From: Sphingomonas melonis
Lineage (GTDB): Bacteria; Pseudomonadota; Alphaproteobacteria; Sphingomonadales; Sphingomonadaceae
Length of the DNA: 64,000 bases
Direction of reading: 5' to 3'
Assembly (NCBI RefSeq): GCF_013409985.1
Contig: NZ_JACCBY010000001.1
Location: 496,001-560,000, forward strand
Part shown: piece by piece, positions 38,268 to 46,213 of the stretch
Layout: each line of letters starts with the position of its first letter
Position numbering within the stretch: position 1 is the stretch's first letter
The notes under the pieces: model-generated
The model's input: the letters and a program-made list of their open reading frames with translations, nothing else
What the model was told of the DNA's origin: nothing
Database searches by the model: none
Program-made: the position numbers and the translations under genes

Positions 38268-38749
38268 TGCTGCCGCGTCGCACCTTTGAGGATCGGTTCT
38301 GGTCCAAAGTAACACCGCAAGACAGCGGGTGCTGGCTGTGGACGGCTGCGCGCGACAAAAACGGGTACGGGAGGGTGGGGGTAGGCTCCAAAACTGCCTT
38401 CGCCCATCGCATCTCCTGGGAGATAGCCAACGGTGAGATCCGGGGCGGACTTTCAGTCCTTCACTCGTGCGATGTCCCAGCCTGCGTAAATCCAGCCCAC
38501 CTCTTCCTTGGTTCCCAAGCGGACAACATGCGGGACATGCACGCAAAGCGCAGAGGCGTTATTCCTGCATCTGTTCGGATGTTCGGGGAGCGTAACGGCG
38601 CCGCGAAACTTTCGGAATCGACCGTCTTGGAGATCAAAAGCCTCGCTGGGGTAATCTCGCAACGTGCGGTCGCAACTCGATACGGCATCAGCCCTGCGCA
38701 CGTCTGCCGAATTCAGAGGGGCGAGAGGTGGCAACATGCTGCCTCGTAA
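38267..38749 (+). CDS. HNH homing-type endonuclease with C-terminal HTH
   Basis: 160 aa. RFWSKVTPQDSGCWLWTAAR, AHRISWEIANGEIRGGLSVL, HSCDVPACVNPAHLFLGSQA form the HNH_3-type homing nuclease core; the C-terminus (KLSESTVLEIKSLAGVISQR then YGISPAHVCRIQRGERWQ) is the HTH that often directs DNA recognition. It is inserted between SSB and another HNH-like gene, so a free-standing homing endonuclease is likely. Confidence 0.82.
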   Translation: MLPRRTFEDRFWSKVTPQDSGCWLWTAARDKNGYGRVGVGSKTAFAHRISWEIANGEIRGGLSVLHSCDVPACVNPAHLFLGSQADNMRDMHAKRRGVIPASVRMFGERNGAAKLSESTVLEIKSLAGVISQRAVATRYGISPAHVCRIQRGERWQHAAS

Positions 38750-39083
38750 AATTCCGAAGGCGACCAAGCGCGCCAGCCGCTGGCGGTCGCAGGCTCACGC
38801 CGCGTTCGTTCGCAGCCATGCGTGCAGCGTCTGCGGTTCGATTGCGGGTGTCGAGTTCGCTCACGTCCGCCTCGGGTCTGGCGCCGGCATGTCGCAGAAG
38901 CCTGACGACTGGAACGCCGTATCTCTCTGCCGCGACTGCCATGCTCGGCAGCACAAGGTGGGCGAGGCCACGTTCTGGCGGGGCAGGGACGTGGGCGCGC
39001 TGATCAGCGAGTTCATCGCCGCCAGCCCGCGCCGGGTTCAGATCCTTCAAGAGAAGCGGGAGCGTGATCATGCAGGATATTGA
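38736..39083 (+). CDS. Zinc-binding HNH-like nuclease protein (115 aa)
   Basis: ATG 38736. Opens MLPRKIPKATKRASRWRSQA, then HACSVCGSIAGVEFAHVRLG and SLCRDCHARQHKVGEATFW: Cys30/Cys33, His43, Cys65/Cys68 and His69/His73, the pattern of phage Ref/DUF968-like nucleases. Probably nicks or cuts DNA in recombination. Overlaps the homing nuclease by 14 bases. Confidence 0.7.
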   Translation: MLPRKIPKATKRASRWRSQAHAAFVRSHACSVCGSIAGVEFAHVRLGSGAGMSQKPDDWNAVSLCRDCHARQHKVGEATFWRGRDVGALISEFIAASPRRVQILQEKRERDHAGY

Positions 39084-39396
39084 TCGTGCCGTTGACGAAG
39101 CCGAGCGGCTGTTCGTCGAGGCCGGGCAGGCTCGGGTACGGGCAGAGGGCATGGACCTTCGCCGCAAGCGGACCCGCGCCGTGCTGTTCGTCAAATACAA
39201 GGGGCAGGGTCATGCCGCCGGCGCGAGCGAGCAGATGGCCGAGGCTGACCCGGTCTACGAACTGGCCTGCGCTGACTGGGAAACAGCGGCGATGGAAGCC
39301 GAAACCCTTCGTGCCCAGGCCGAGGCCAAGCGCCTGAAATTCGAAGCGTGGCGGACCCGCAAGGCGACCGAGCGCGCGCAGATGAACCTTCGATAG
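39070..39396 (+). CDS. Coiled-coil orphan protein (108 aa)
   Basis: ATG 39070 (GTG 39064 also possible). Helical throughout; the end ADWETAAMEAETLRAQAEAK resembles a segment common in Rhizobiales and Sphingomonad phage proteins next to recombination genes. Function unknown. Confidence 0.6.
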   Translation: MQDIDRAVDEAERLFVEAGQARVRAEGMDLRRKRTRAVLFVKYKGQGHAAGASEQMAEADPVYELACADWETAAMEAETLRAQAEAKRLKFEAWRTRKATERAQMNLR

Positions 39397-39401
39397 GAGT
39401 G

Positions 39402-39611
39402 ATGACCATGAGGGCATTGATCCGTCACGAGACGCGACACGCTCACCTCAACTTGGTGCTGGCAGTCAAGAAGCGGTTGGGCCTGACCCCCGCGAGGGAT
39501 GAGCGCCGGAACGGCCAAGACGCGCAGCGGCTTGGGGCGTCAGCCCGCCAGCCCGGTCCGTCAGGACGCGGCCAGAGCATGTTCGACTACAGCTATGAGG
39601 GAAAGCCATGA
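39402..39611 (+). CDS. Small basic orphan protein (69 aa)
   Basis: ATG 39402 behind TAGGAG. Opens MTMRALIRHETRHAHLNLVL; basic helix then a Gly/Arg/Gln-rich disordered tail. DNA or RNA binding is plausible from charge. The longer frame to 39348 has poor start context. Confidence 0.5.
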   Translation: MTMRALIRHETRHAHLNLVLAVKKRLGLTPARDERRNGQDAQRLGASARQPGPSGRGQSMFDYSYEGKP

Positions 39612-39892
39612 CCCCCGATCCGAAAGGCCCAGCCATGACCGACCAGAGTGGGGGGCATACGCTGGGGCGCTGGGTTGTGAACCCGTTCACAGCGCGCATT
39701 GATGTTCCCGGACGGGATGCGCCGATCTGCGCGCTGTTGTGGCCTACCGATCTCCGGTCTGAGAACGAGACGTTCGCCAACGCCCGCCTGATCGCCGCTA
39801 GCCCAACGATGTTCTCGTACATCGAACGCAAGGCCGCCGCCGGAGACCACGAAGCTCGCAACATCATGGAGGAAATCCATGCCACGCGCTGA
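39608..39892 (+). CDS. Orphan early protein (94 aa)
   Basis: ATGA overlap start (Met10 also possible). The segment LGRWVVNPFTARIDVPGRDA and ARLIAASPTMFSYIERKAAA resemble a widespread short phage family seen in early operons. Its function is not known to me. Confidence 0.6.
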   Translation: MTPDPKGPAMTDQSGGHTLGRWVVNPFTARIDVPGRDAPICALLWPTDLRSENETFANARLIAASPTMFSYIERKAAAGDHEARNIMEEIHATR

Positions 39893-40331
39893 ATTGGCCA
39901 GCACTGGCCTTACCGACACTTGGGGGCGCCGTAATAGGCAACTGGCCGACCGAGCATGTCGCGAGTGCGGCAGAAACTTTCGCCCATTGCGCTCGACTTC
40001 GTCTTACTGCTCGCGTCCGTGCGCTAGAAAAAAGAACGGCGGACAAAACGTTCAGCTCGAGTGCTGGTGGGTTAATGGTCGCGGTTACATCGAGGGTCGC
40101 GTGCTTACGGCGCAAGGACACCGCAACGTAAAGCAGCATCGCTTTGTGATGGAGTGCCATATCGGCCGGTTATTATCCGACGACGAGGACGTGCACCACA
40201 TAGACGGGTGCAAGACAAACAACGTCATCGGAAATCTGCAACTGCTCACGCATTCCGAACATGCGCGCCTTCATAATCGCGTCAAGGCCGCCCGCGCCGC
40301 CATCACCCTCGCCACCGGAGCCGCATCATGA
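39879..40331 (+). CDS. HNH endonuclease with zinc ribbon (150 aa)
   Basis: A zinc ribbon (Cys27, Cys30, Cys44, Cys48: ACRECGRNFRPLRSTSSYCS) precedes an HNH_3-type core: HRFVMECHIGRLLSDDEDVH then HIDGCKTNNVIGNLQLLTHS. This is the usual layout of free-standing phage HNH nucleases. It overlaps the preceding gene by 14 bases. Homing activity is likely; packaging role less so because of distance from terminase. Confidence 0.8.
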   Translation: MPRAELASTGLTDTWGRRNRQLADRACRECGRNFRPLRSTSSYCSRPCARKKNGGQNVQLECWWVNGRGYIEGRVLTAQGHRNVKQHRFVMECHIGRLLSDDEDVHHIDGCKTNNVIGNLQLLTHSEHARLHNRVKAARAAITLATGAAS

Positions 40332-40447
40332 CTTTCTCGGAGTTCATGCAGAACTACGGTGGCCCTGCTTCTGTGTTTTTAACTGTCATCCTGGTGCTGA
40401 TCGGCATTGCAGGTGGTGATGAAACTGACGGGGACTTGCCGCTATGA
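40328..40447 (+). CDS. Very small membrane protein (39 aa)
   Basis: Opens MTFSEFMQNYGGPASVFLTV and has one hydrophobic helix (about residues 15-28), then an acidic tail. ATGA overlaps at both ends support translation. Role unknown. Confidence 0.5.
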   Translation: MTFSEFMQNYGGPASVFLTVILVLIGIAGGDETDGDLPL

Positions 40448-41226
40448 GCCGCATCATGACGCAGGGTGTGGAGATGCTGCCGGTCGAGCAACCGGCGTGG
40501 CGCTGCTACCATTGCGGCGACGTGTTCACCGACGACCGGTGCGCCCGTCTGCATTTCGGTCGCGACGAAGACAGCCTGCCAGCGTGCCAGATCAAAGCCG
40601 GCGCAGAGCAGGGCTTGCTTGGTGCGCTTCGGGAGGCCGAATATGCGGCGGCCGACGCTCAACAGGCGATCGCGAACGAATGCACCGACGCGGCGAAGGC
40701 GTATTATGCGCAGGCCACTCGCCACGCGCAGGCACTCCGCAACGCCGAAGAGCTTGGCTATGAGCGCGGCCTTGCTGATGCTCGTGCAGAAGCGCTGAAC
40801 ACCCATCCCGCCGCCACTGGATCAGTGCGGGTCGTGCCGGTGAAGCCAACGCCGGAGATGGTCCGTGCCGGCGCTGCATCGCACCGGTTCAACGTCAACC
40901 ATTCCGCTTGCGAGATTTGGTCCGCCATGCTCGCAGCGGCACCCACCCCCGACGCAGCGGCGAGCGAGGCGGGGGAGGTGGCTGCGCTCGCCGCCGAGTT
41001 GCGTCCGCTGATCGACGCGGCTGCGGGGCCGAACGGGTGGGACTGGATGTTTCCCCTGCGGGTCAAGCCGGTTGACGGCAAGCCGACGATTGTCTCGCAC
41101 AAGGGCGGCAACCTGTTCCGGGGCTATATAGGCACATGGCAGGAAGCTGAGTTGCTGGTGGCGCTCGCAAACGCTGCGCCGCGCATCCTCGCCGCCCTCA
41201 CCACGCAAGGAGGCGCGGAGGGATGA
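40444..41226 (+). CDS. Zinc-finger-bearing orphan protein (260 aa)
   Basis: The N-terminus has RCYHCGDVFTDDRCARLHFG (Cys21, Cys24, His37, with Cys48 nearby), a C2H2/zinc-ribbon-like motif. The middle is coiled-coil (Ala-rich); the C-terminal third contains EMVRAGAASHRFNVNHSACE, a short segment found in many phage accessory proteins. Function unknown. Confidence 0.6.
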   Translation: MSRIMTQGVEMLPVEQPAWRCYHCGDVFTDDRCARLHFGRDEDSLPACQIKAGAEQGLLGALREAEYAAADAQQAIANECTDAAKAYYAQATRHAQALRNAEELGYERGLADARAEALNTHPAATGSVRVVPVKPTPEMVRAGAASHRFNVNHSACEIWSAMLAAAPTPDAAASEAGEVAALAAELRPLIDAAAGPNGWDWMFPLRVKPVDGKPTIVSHKGGNLFRGYIGTWQEAELLVALANAAPRILAALTTQGGAEG

Positions 41227-41516
41227 GCACCTGCAAACACTGTCGCAACGGCCACTTCTACCACAATGGGGGCGGTCATTATTTCGGGCAGGACGTGGAG
41301 TGCGTCAACGGCGTGCTGATTGATATCGACGAGTTCAATGAGGGGCACTCGCCGGACATAATCCGTCCGGTCGCCCCCTGCCATCCGATGTGGGAAGCGC
41401 AGCTGCGCGATCCTGACGGCGAGACGTGGGACAATGACAGCATTGACCGGCTCGACGCTATGCGCCTGCCCGACGAGCTCGCCACCCTCGCCCAAAAGGA
41501 CACGCAAAATGGCTGA
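41223..41516 (+). CDS. Small Cys/His-rich orphan protein (97 aa)
   Basis: Opens MSTCKHCRNGHFYHNGGGHY: CxxC plus several His, likely metal-binding; the rest is acidic. ATGA overlap start. No family recognised. Confidence 0.6.
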   Translation: MSTCKHCRNGHFYHNGGGHYFGQDVECVNGVLIDIDEFNEGHSPDIIRPVAPCHPMWEAQLRDPDGETWDNDSIDRLDAMRLPDELATLAQKDTQNG

Positions 41517-42129
41517 TGAACAGGGGGCGATCCCCGAAGGTATGAAGGCGTGGGCGGGCGGTGAAAGCGCGCCGGCGGATTACGACGTAGGCGGCGACGT
41601 GCTGATGCGTGGCGGCGATCGATTCAACGAAGAAGACAACGGCTGCCCCTTTTATTGGACGCATGACGGCGGCCTCGGCGACATCATCGCCTACACCCCC
41701 GCCGCTGACAGGCTCACCGATACGGGGGAACCATGGCCTGGGTATACCACGGATCAGGACAGGCGGCGGGTCGTCACGCTGGCCAAGCTCGGGCTGATGC
41801 TGTCGGTTATGGCCGGTGGCGACGCTCCCGAGGTTATCGGGTTTGATGCGTCCGATCTGTACGCGGAAGTGCTGATGGCGCTGGCAATCGAGGACGCGGA
41901 AGACCCGGATATTGCCTTGGAGATCGCGCGCGATCATCCCGAGGGCAACCTTATCGCCACCCCCAAGCCCCCGGTGAATGCTGGGGCGATGCGGGAGGCT
42001 GCGGCAAGGATATGCGACGAGCAGCATAATCGGCTGCACCCTGAACATTCAAACGATGGACGCCGATCAATCTGTAAATCGCTAGCCGCCGCAATCCGCA
42101 ACCTGCCCGACGCCGGAGAGCCGCTGTGA
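41509..42129 (+). CDS. Orphan early protein (206 aa)
   Basis: ATG 41509 overlaps the preceding stop by 8 bases. Opens MADEQGAIPEGMKAWAGGES; includes DEQHNRLHPEHSNDGRRSIC near the C-terminus. Acidic and mostly alpha/beta-looking; no motif recognised. Frame extends to 41434 but is out of context. Confidence 0.6.
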   Translation: MADEQGAIPEGMKAWAGGESAPADYDVGGDVLMRGGDRFNEEDNGCPFYWTHDGGLGDIIAYTPAADRLTDTGEPWPGYTTDQDRRRVVTLAKLGLMLSVMAGGDAPEVIGFDASDLYAEVLMALAIEDAEDPDIALEIARDHPEGNLIATPKPPVNAGAMREAAARICDEQHNRLHPEHSNDGRRSICKSLAAAIRNLPDAGEPL

Positions 42130-42335
42130 GCATTATCAGCGATGACATCGCACGTCGAAACCAAAGCCTTGCTGATATCGCTGCGGGGTTGAACGGGCCC
42201 GATGGCGATTACTGGCGGAACCGGGCGACCATTCGCCGTGACGCGCTCCTGGAAGATCAGCCGACCTTTGGCCTGATGCCTCATGAGGAGCAGGAATTGG
42301 CACGGCTCAACCGGCTATTGGAGAACCCCGCATGA
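42126..42335 (+). CDS. Small orphan protein (69 aa)
   Basis: GTG start in a GTGA overlap. Opens MSIISDDIARRNQSLADIAA with a C-terminal helix (PHEEQELARLNRLLENPA). Small size and place near the integrase make a directionality factor possible, but no HTH is evident. Function unknown. Confidence 0.55.
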   Translation: MSIISDDIARRNQSLADIAAGLNGPDGDYWRNRATIRRDALLEDQPTFGLMPHEEQELARLNRLLENPA

Positions 42336-42718
42336 CCCATTCACCGGATCATGCCGAGCGGGCTTACCTGATGACGGGACCGTGGGAGCTCGACCCTGAC
42401 GGCACCTCGCCTGGCATCTACGCCGACGATCCGTCCGGCGGTGACCCCGTGTGCCTCGCTACCATCAAGCGGTTGCATCATCCCGAGAAGCTTGCCGCCG
42501 CCCTGCGCGGTCGCGATCGGGTGGTGGAGGCGTTGGAGAAGATCGCGGCATTCAAGGCAAAGCCAATCCGCGGCACCGTTTCCGAGCAATCTGCGACGCT
42601 CGGTTGGAACCGAGCTGGAGAATGGGCTGCGCGTGTTGCCGCTTCCGGGCTGGCTGACCGCGCCGCGCTCCACGATGCCGCCCACCTTCAGCAGAACGGG
42701 GAAGGGGTGGCGGGATGA
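42332..42718 (+). CDS. Orphan early protein (128 aa)
   Basis: ATGA overlap start. Segment TGPWELDPDGTSPGIYADDP followed by helices ending HLQQNGEGVAG. Resembles other accessory proteins of this operon in style but no family recognised. Confidence 0.55.
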   Translation: MTHSPDHAERAYLMTGPWELDPDGTSPGIYADDPSGGDPVCLATIKRLHHPEKLAAALRGRDRVVEALEKIAAFKAKPIRGTVSEQSATLGWNRAGEWAARVAASGLADRAALHDAAHLQQNGEGVAG

Positions 42719-43011
42719 GCCTAGCCGACACCGCAAGGAAGTGCCGTAGAGCACTTCGCAACGAAACTGGCGTGCGCCTCGACCTTGAGGAATTGCGTGC
42801 GCTCATCGACATTGGTGCCTGGGACCTGATCGTCAGCGCCGAAACCGAGGAATTGAAACAAGCATGGGCCGGGACACCTCGCCTTACATCGTCGGCGACT
42901 ACTGGCTCGACAAGCGCCGCGACGGCAAATCGCCCGACGTCTGGCAGATCGCCCGCTATGACGCCAAGGCTCGATCGGACGTCTATCGGAGCACTAAGCA
43001 GCGCGATCTAG
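42715..43011 (+). CDS. Small protein upstream of integrase with long 3' overlap
   Basis: The first ~52 residues (MSLADTARKCRRALRNETGV then RLDLEELRALIDIGAWDLIV) look like a real helical protein; codons after about 42867 are Ser/Thr-rich and overlap the integrase start by 148 bases, so they may be a readthrough tail. A truncated original stop is possible. Excisionase candidate by position only. Confidence 0.5.
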   Translation: MSLADTARKCRRALRNETGVRLDLEELRALIDIGAWDLIVSAETEELKQAWAGTPRLTSSATTGSTSAATANRPTSGRSPAMTPRLDRTSIGALSSAI

Positions 43012-44087
43012 CAGCAGCCAAGGCGGTCATCGACACGTTCTTTGAGGTGCAGCGCGCTAAGGGGCCGCAGACCGCGGAGGACGCTAAGGTCATTCCTCAG
43101 TTGCTGCTCTACTACCGGGAGCACGGGCAGGAGGCGCGCAAGCCGGCGCAGATCGCCAGTTCGTTGCGGGTGTGGATCGGGTTTCTGATGCAGGACATCG
43201 CGACCGCCGACGTGACATTCGCCCAAGTCGATAAGCCGCTGCTAGAGCGCTTCCGTCGCTGGCGGATGGGCGAGCACAGCTATTCGGTGCCATGGCGCGA
43301 GAAGGTCTATAACCATTCCTCCACCGGCGTGTCCGGTGAGACGGTGCAGCGCAACCTAGACGACTTCCGTGCGGCGCTGAACTATGCCGAGGACGCCAAC
43401 CGGGTGCCGCATGCACCGAAGGTTGCAGGTGTGAAGCAAGAGTATCGCTCACCGCCCCGCGACGTGCATGTGACGCTGAAGCAGCTTGGCGCGATGGTGG
43501 CGTTCACCCGGTCGGACATCGGCACGCATCGCTGGATCCAACTTATGATCGCGTCGATGCATCGGCCCGATGCCTGTCTGGCGTTCGACCCTGCCAAGCA
43601 GGATCGTGGCGCACTGCTCGACATGCACCCGCCTGAGTGGCCGCGAACGAAGAAGCGCAACCAGGTCATCCCCTGCATCCCGCCGTTCCGACCGGTGCTC
43701 AACGAGTGGGCGAAGAAGCCGCATAAGGCAGCCCTTTCGAAGAAGCGCGCTTGGACGACGATGCGCCGGGCGCTCGGGCTTGTCGAAGAGGTGGTGCCAA
43801 AGACGATCCGTCACACGATCGCCAAGGAGCTACGCTCGCGCGGCGTACCGGGCGACGAGATCGAGATGATGCTTGGCCATCGCGTCATGAAGCGGGTGAG
43901 CGAGGTCTACGCGAAATACGACCCCGCCTATCTCGCAAACGCGCGTGACATGCTGACCACAATTTACCTAGAGGTGCAGGCTCATGCGGCGGCTTGGGAT
44001 GCGGACCATCTGCGGACCACGCCGGTTCGAGGTAGGCCGATAACGGTTGACAATAGGAGCAGCGAAGCGCAGAGTTCCGAGGCTTAG
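42864..44087 (+). CDS. int: Tyrosine-recombinase integrase
   Basis: 407 aa. An N-terminal DNA-binding region and core-binding domain precede the catalytic domain with Arg234 (ASMHRPDACLAF), Lys263/264, Arg316 (KTIRHTIAKEL; the usual HxxR His is Lys here), His339 (LGHR) and Tyr349 (VYAKYDP). It catalyses integration at the tRNA-Val site 10 bases downstream. A perfect TTGACA lies in its last codons and may drive the tRNA. The upstream small gene overlaps its start. Confidence 0.92.
   Translation: MGRDTSPYIVGDYWLDKRRDGKSPDVWQIARYDAKARSDVYRSTKQRDLAAAKAVIDTFFEVQRAKGPQTAEDAKVIPQLLLYYREHGQEARKPAQIASSLRVWIGFLMQDIATADVTFAQVDKPLLERFRRWRMGEHSYSVPWREKVYNHSSTGVSGETVQRNLDDFRAALNYAEDANRVPHAPKVAGVKQEYRSPPRDVHVTLKQLGAMVAFTRSDIGTHRWIQLMIASMHRPDACLAFDPAKQDRGALLDMHPPEWPRTKKRNQVIPCIPPFRPVLNEWAKKPHKAALSKKRAWTTMRRALGLVEEVVPKTIRHTIAKELRSRGVPGDEIEMMLGHRVMKRVSEVYAKYDPAYLANARDMLTTIYLEVQAHAAAWDADHLRTTPVRGRPITVDNRSSEAQSSEA
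44047..44075 (+). promoter_or_regulatory. Candidate replacement promoter for tRNA-Val
   Basis: TTGACA (44047-44052), 17-base spacer, CAGAGT (44070-44075), inside the last integrase codons. The -35 is perfect, the -10 weak. Transcription would begin about 15 bases before the tRNA. Because this DNA is phage-derived, it would replace the native tRNA promoter left behind at attL. Confidence 0.45.
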
Positions 44088-44097
44088 AGTGATCTAA

Positions 44098-44173
44098 GGG
44101 CGATTAGCTCAGTTGGTAGAGCGTCTCGTTTACACCGAGAATGTCGGCGGTTCGAGCCCGTCATCGCCCACCA
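44098..44173 (+). tRNA. tRNA-Val (anticodon TAC), reconstituted at attR
   Basis: 76 bases with encoded CCA. GGGCGAT (44098-44104) pairs with ATCGCCC (44163-44169); D arm AGCTCAGTTGGTAGAGC; anticodon stem TCTCG/CGAGA with loop TTTACAC, anticodon TAC at 44131-44133; T arm with TTCGAGC. The first 43 bases duplicate attL. Its 5' half and upstream DNA come from the phage side. The 3' end abuts the stop of the XpaC-like gene. Confidence 0.97.
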
Positions 44174-44905
44174 TCACCGCGCGCTGCCGGACTCGTCGCG
44201 GTATTTGATCTCCAGAAAGCGCCCGCGGGTCGACAGGCTGTCGAGGTCGTTCTGCGCCAGCCGGGCGGTCATGTCGGCGATCTCCTGCTCGATCAGCCGC
44301 AGCCCGGCGACCAGCTCCGCGTCGGGGGTGCGGCCGTTGCGCTCGACCTGACGCAGCGGCTCGGGAACGCGGGCATAATCGGTGACGAAGGCGGGCAGTT
44401 GCTCGCCGATCAGCCGGCGCACCTCGAACGCCTCCTCCTCGCGCCCGTCGAGCCGGCCGAGCTGCGGCGACAGCGTGTCGAGCCGCACGCCGATCTGGTC
44501 GATCAGCCCGCGGGCCGGCGCCGGCAGGGCAGGGCGCTGCGCCTCCAGCCAGCGTTCGGTCTTGGCGGGCAGCGCCTTGATATCGACCTCGCGCAACACC
44601 TTCTCGCTCGGCGCGCGGGCGATCGGGGCGAGCGCGATACCGATCGTCACCGCCGCCATCAGCAACAGCACCGCGAGCGCGCCGAACAGGCCGAGCGGCA
44701 TCATCATGCCGAGTACCGCAGCGGCGATCAGGATCAGCGCGTCGACCGCGCAGATGATCGCCAGCCGCGTGCCGACGCTCGTCGCCTTGCGCTTCAGCCG
44801 CTTGCCGTGCGCGCGATAGGTCGCGCCGACCTGGCCGCGATAGTCCTCGCTGATCCGCGCCATCGCGGCGCGGGCGCGTTCGATCTGCTGGTCGACCTCG
44901 GTCAT
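44174..44905 (-). CDS. XpaC-like membrane protein
   Basis: 243 aa. Charged N-terminal helix, two hydrophobic segments (about residues 48-68 and 72-95) and a C-terminal cytoplasmic helical domain (RLIGEQLPAFVTDYARVPEP). XpaC-type proteins are commonly encoded with TelA, as here (4-base gap). Probably works with TelA in membrane/tellurite-stress tolerance. Ends directly at the tRNA 3' end. Confidence 0.65.
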   Translation of the reverse strand: MTEVDQQIERARAAMARISEDYRGQVGATYRAHGKRLKRKATSVGTRLAIICAVDALILIAAAVLGMMMPLGLFGALAVLLLMAAVTIGIALAPIARAPSEKVLREVDIKALPAKTERWLEAQRPALPAPARGLIDQIGVRLDTLSPQLGRLDGREEEAFEVRRLIGEQLPAFVTDYARVPEPLRQVERNGRTPDAELVAGLRLIEQEIADMTARLAQNDLDSLSTRGRFLEIKYRDESGSAR

Positions 44906-44909
44906 GCGC

Positions 44910-46118
44910 TCACACCGATTCGAGGCGGTAGGAATCGCCCGCGCCCGGCCCCTTCAGCGCGGCCTGATTGGCGCCCTCGGCGCGGGCGATATAGCCCTTC
45001 GACTTCTCCACCTCGCTGCCCAGCGCGGTGACGGTGGTCTTCATTGAATCGAGCGCCTTGAGCTTGAACGTGTCGATCGCGTCCATCGTGTCGTAGATGT
45101 TCTGGAAGGCGCGCTGGAGCGTCTCCAGGGGAATCGTCGAGGCCGCGGCCTGTTCGTGGATCGACGCGGTGTTCGAGCGCAGCAGCTTGCCGGTCGAATC
45201 GATGATATTGGCCGTCGTCGTGTTGAGCTGGGTGATCGATTCGAGCACCAGCTTCTGGTTGGTCAGCGCCTGCGCCACGGTCACCGCAGTGCGCAGCGCC
45301 GAGACGGTGGTGGTCGAGGCGCGGTCGACGCCCTTCACCAGCTCGACATTGTTCTTCTTGACCAGATCGAGCGCCAGATAGCCCTGCACCGTCACCGCCA
45401 TCTGGGTGAGCAGGTCCTGCGTGCGCTGGCGGGTGTAGAAGAGCGCGGTCTCGCGGATCGCCTTGGCCTTGGCGGGATCGGTATGGTCGAGCTCGTTGGC
45501 TTTGTCCTCCAGCTTGGCGTCCATCGCCTTGCTGAGGTGGATCATCTGTTCGAGCCTGCCCATCGCGCTCCACAGATTGGCGCGCTCGGTGTCGATCGCG
45601 GCATTGTCCATCAGCAGCTCGTCCTTGCCGGCGGCGAGGTTCTTGAGGATCGAGCTGATATGCGTCTGCGACGACTGGTAGCTGTCGAAATAGTCGCGCA
45701 TCTTCGACCCGAACGGGATGATGCCGAAGATCTTCTTGGGGCCGGACAGCGCGCCCTTGCGGCCGGGATCGAGGTCCTCGATCACCCGGCGCAGCTGCGC
45801 GAGATCGGCGCCAACGCCGCTGTCCTTGTCCATCGCGCGGATCGGGCGGTCGAGGAAGCGGTTCGACTGGCCGGCGGCCTCGCGGATTTCCTTGGCGCCC
45901 ATCGCGGTGATCGCGTCGACGCGCTTGCCGAATTCGGGGCTGTTGACGTCCTCGGCGACGAGATCGGCGACGAACGCGTCGACGCGCGCATCGAGCTGCG
46001 ATTTCTTCGCCTCGTCGATCGGCACGAGGCCGGCGGCGCGCTCGGCCGTGACCGTCGGCACCGGGTCGGGCGGGGTGAGTACCAGATCGCGTTCGGGCGT
46101 ATCCACGTTCGTCGCCAT
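44910..46118 (-). CDS. telA: TelA family toxic-anion resistance protein
   Basis: 402 aa from ATG 46118 (GGAGA upstream; the frame extends to 46214 without context). Central helical segments are typical of TelA: PFGSKMRDYFDSYQSSQTHI, HLSKAMDAKLEDKANELDHT, YLALDLVKKNNVELVKGVDR, and ALRTAVTVAQALTNQKLVLE. TelA proteins give tolerance to tellurite and some antimicrobials by an unclear membrane-related mechanism. Co-transcribed with the XpaC-like gene. Confidence 0.85.
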   Translation of the reverse strand: MATNVDTPERDLVLTPPDPVPTVTAERAAGLVPIDEAKKSQLDARVDAFVADLVAEDVNSPEFGKRVDAITAMGAKEIREAAGQSNRFLDRPIRAMDKDSGVGADLAQLRRVIEDLDPGRKGALSGPKKIFGIIPFGSKMRDYFDSYQSSQTHISSILKNLAAGKDELLMDNAAIDTERANLWSAMGRLEQMIHLSKAMDAKLEDKANELDHTDPAKAKAIRETALFYTRQRTQDLLTQMAVTVQGYLALDLVKKNNVELVKGVDRASTTTVSALRTAVTVAQALTNQKLVLESITQLNTTTANIIDSTGKLLRSNTASIHEQAAASTIPLETLQRAFQNIYDTMDAIDTFKLKALDSMKTTVTALGSEVEKSKGYIARAEGANQAALKGPGAGDSYRLESV

Positions 46119-46213
46119 TCCATTCGTCTCCCAAGCCGTTGCCGACAAAATGGTCGTGTTCGTCCGCGACGGCAAGTGTGTTGGAGCTGTAATACGCAAG
46201 CGGTGGGGCTTCA

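Larger units (their letters stand above)
132..44140. mobile_element. Integrated P22-like podovirus prophage
   Basis: A 43-base perfect direct repeat at 132-174 and 44098-44140 (tRNA-Val nucleotides 1-43) bounds a complete set of phage modules: integrase beside the right repeat, repressor with operators, recombination, replication, packaging, P22-type portal/gp10/gp4 proteins, ejection proteins, tailspike and lysis genes. No sheath, tape measure or tail tube is seen, which fits a short-tailed podovirus. The element is about 44 kb. All modules look intact except the terminase large subunit, which is split in two frames. Confidence 0.95.
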
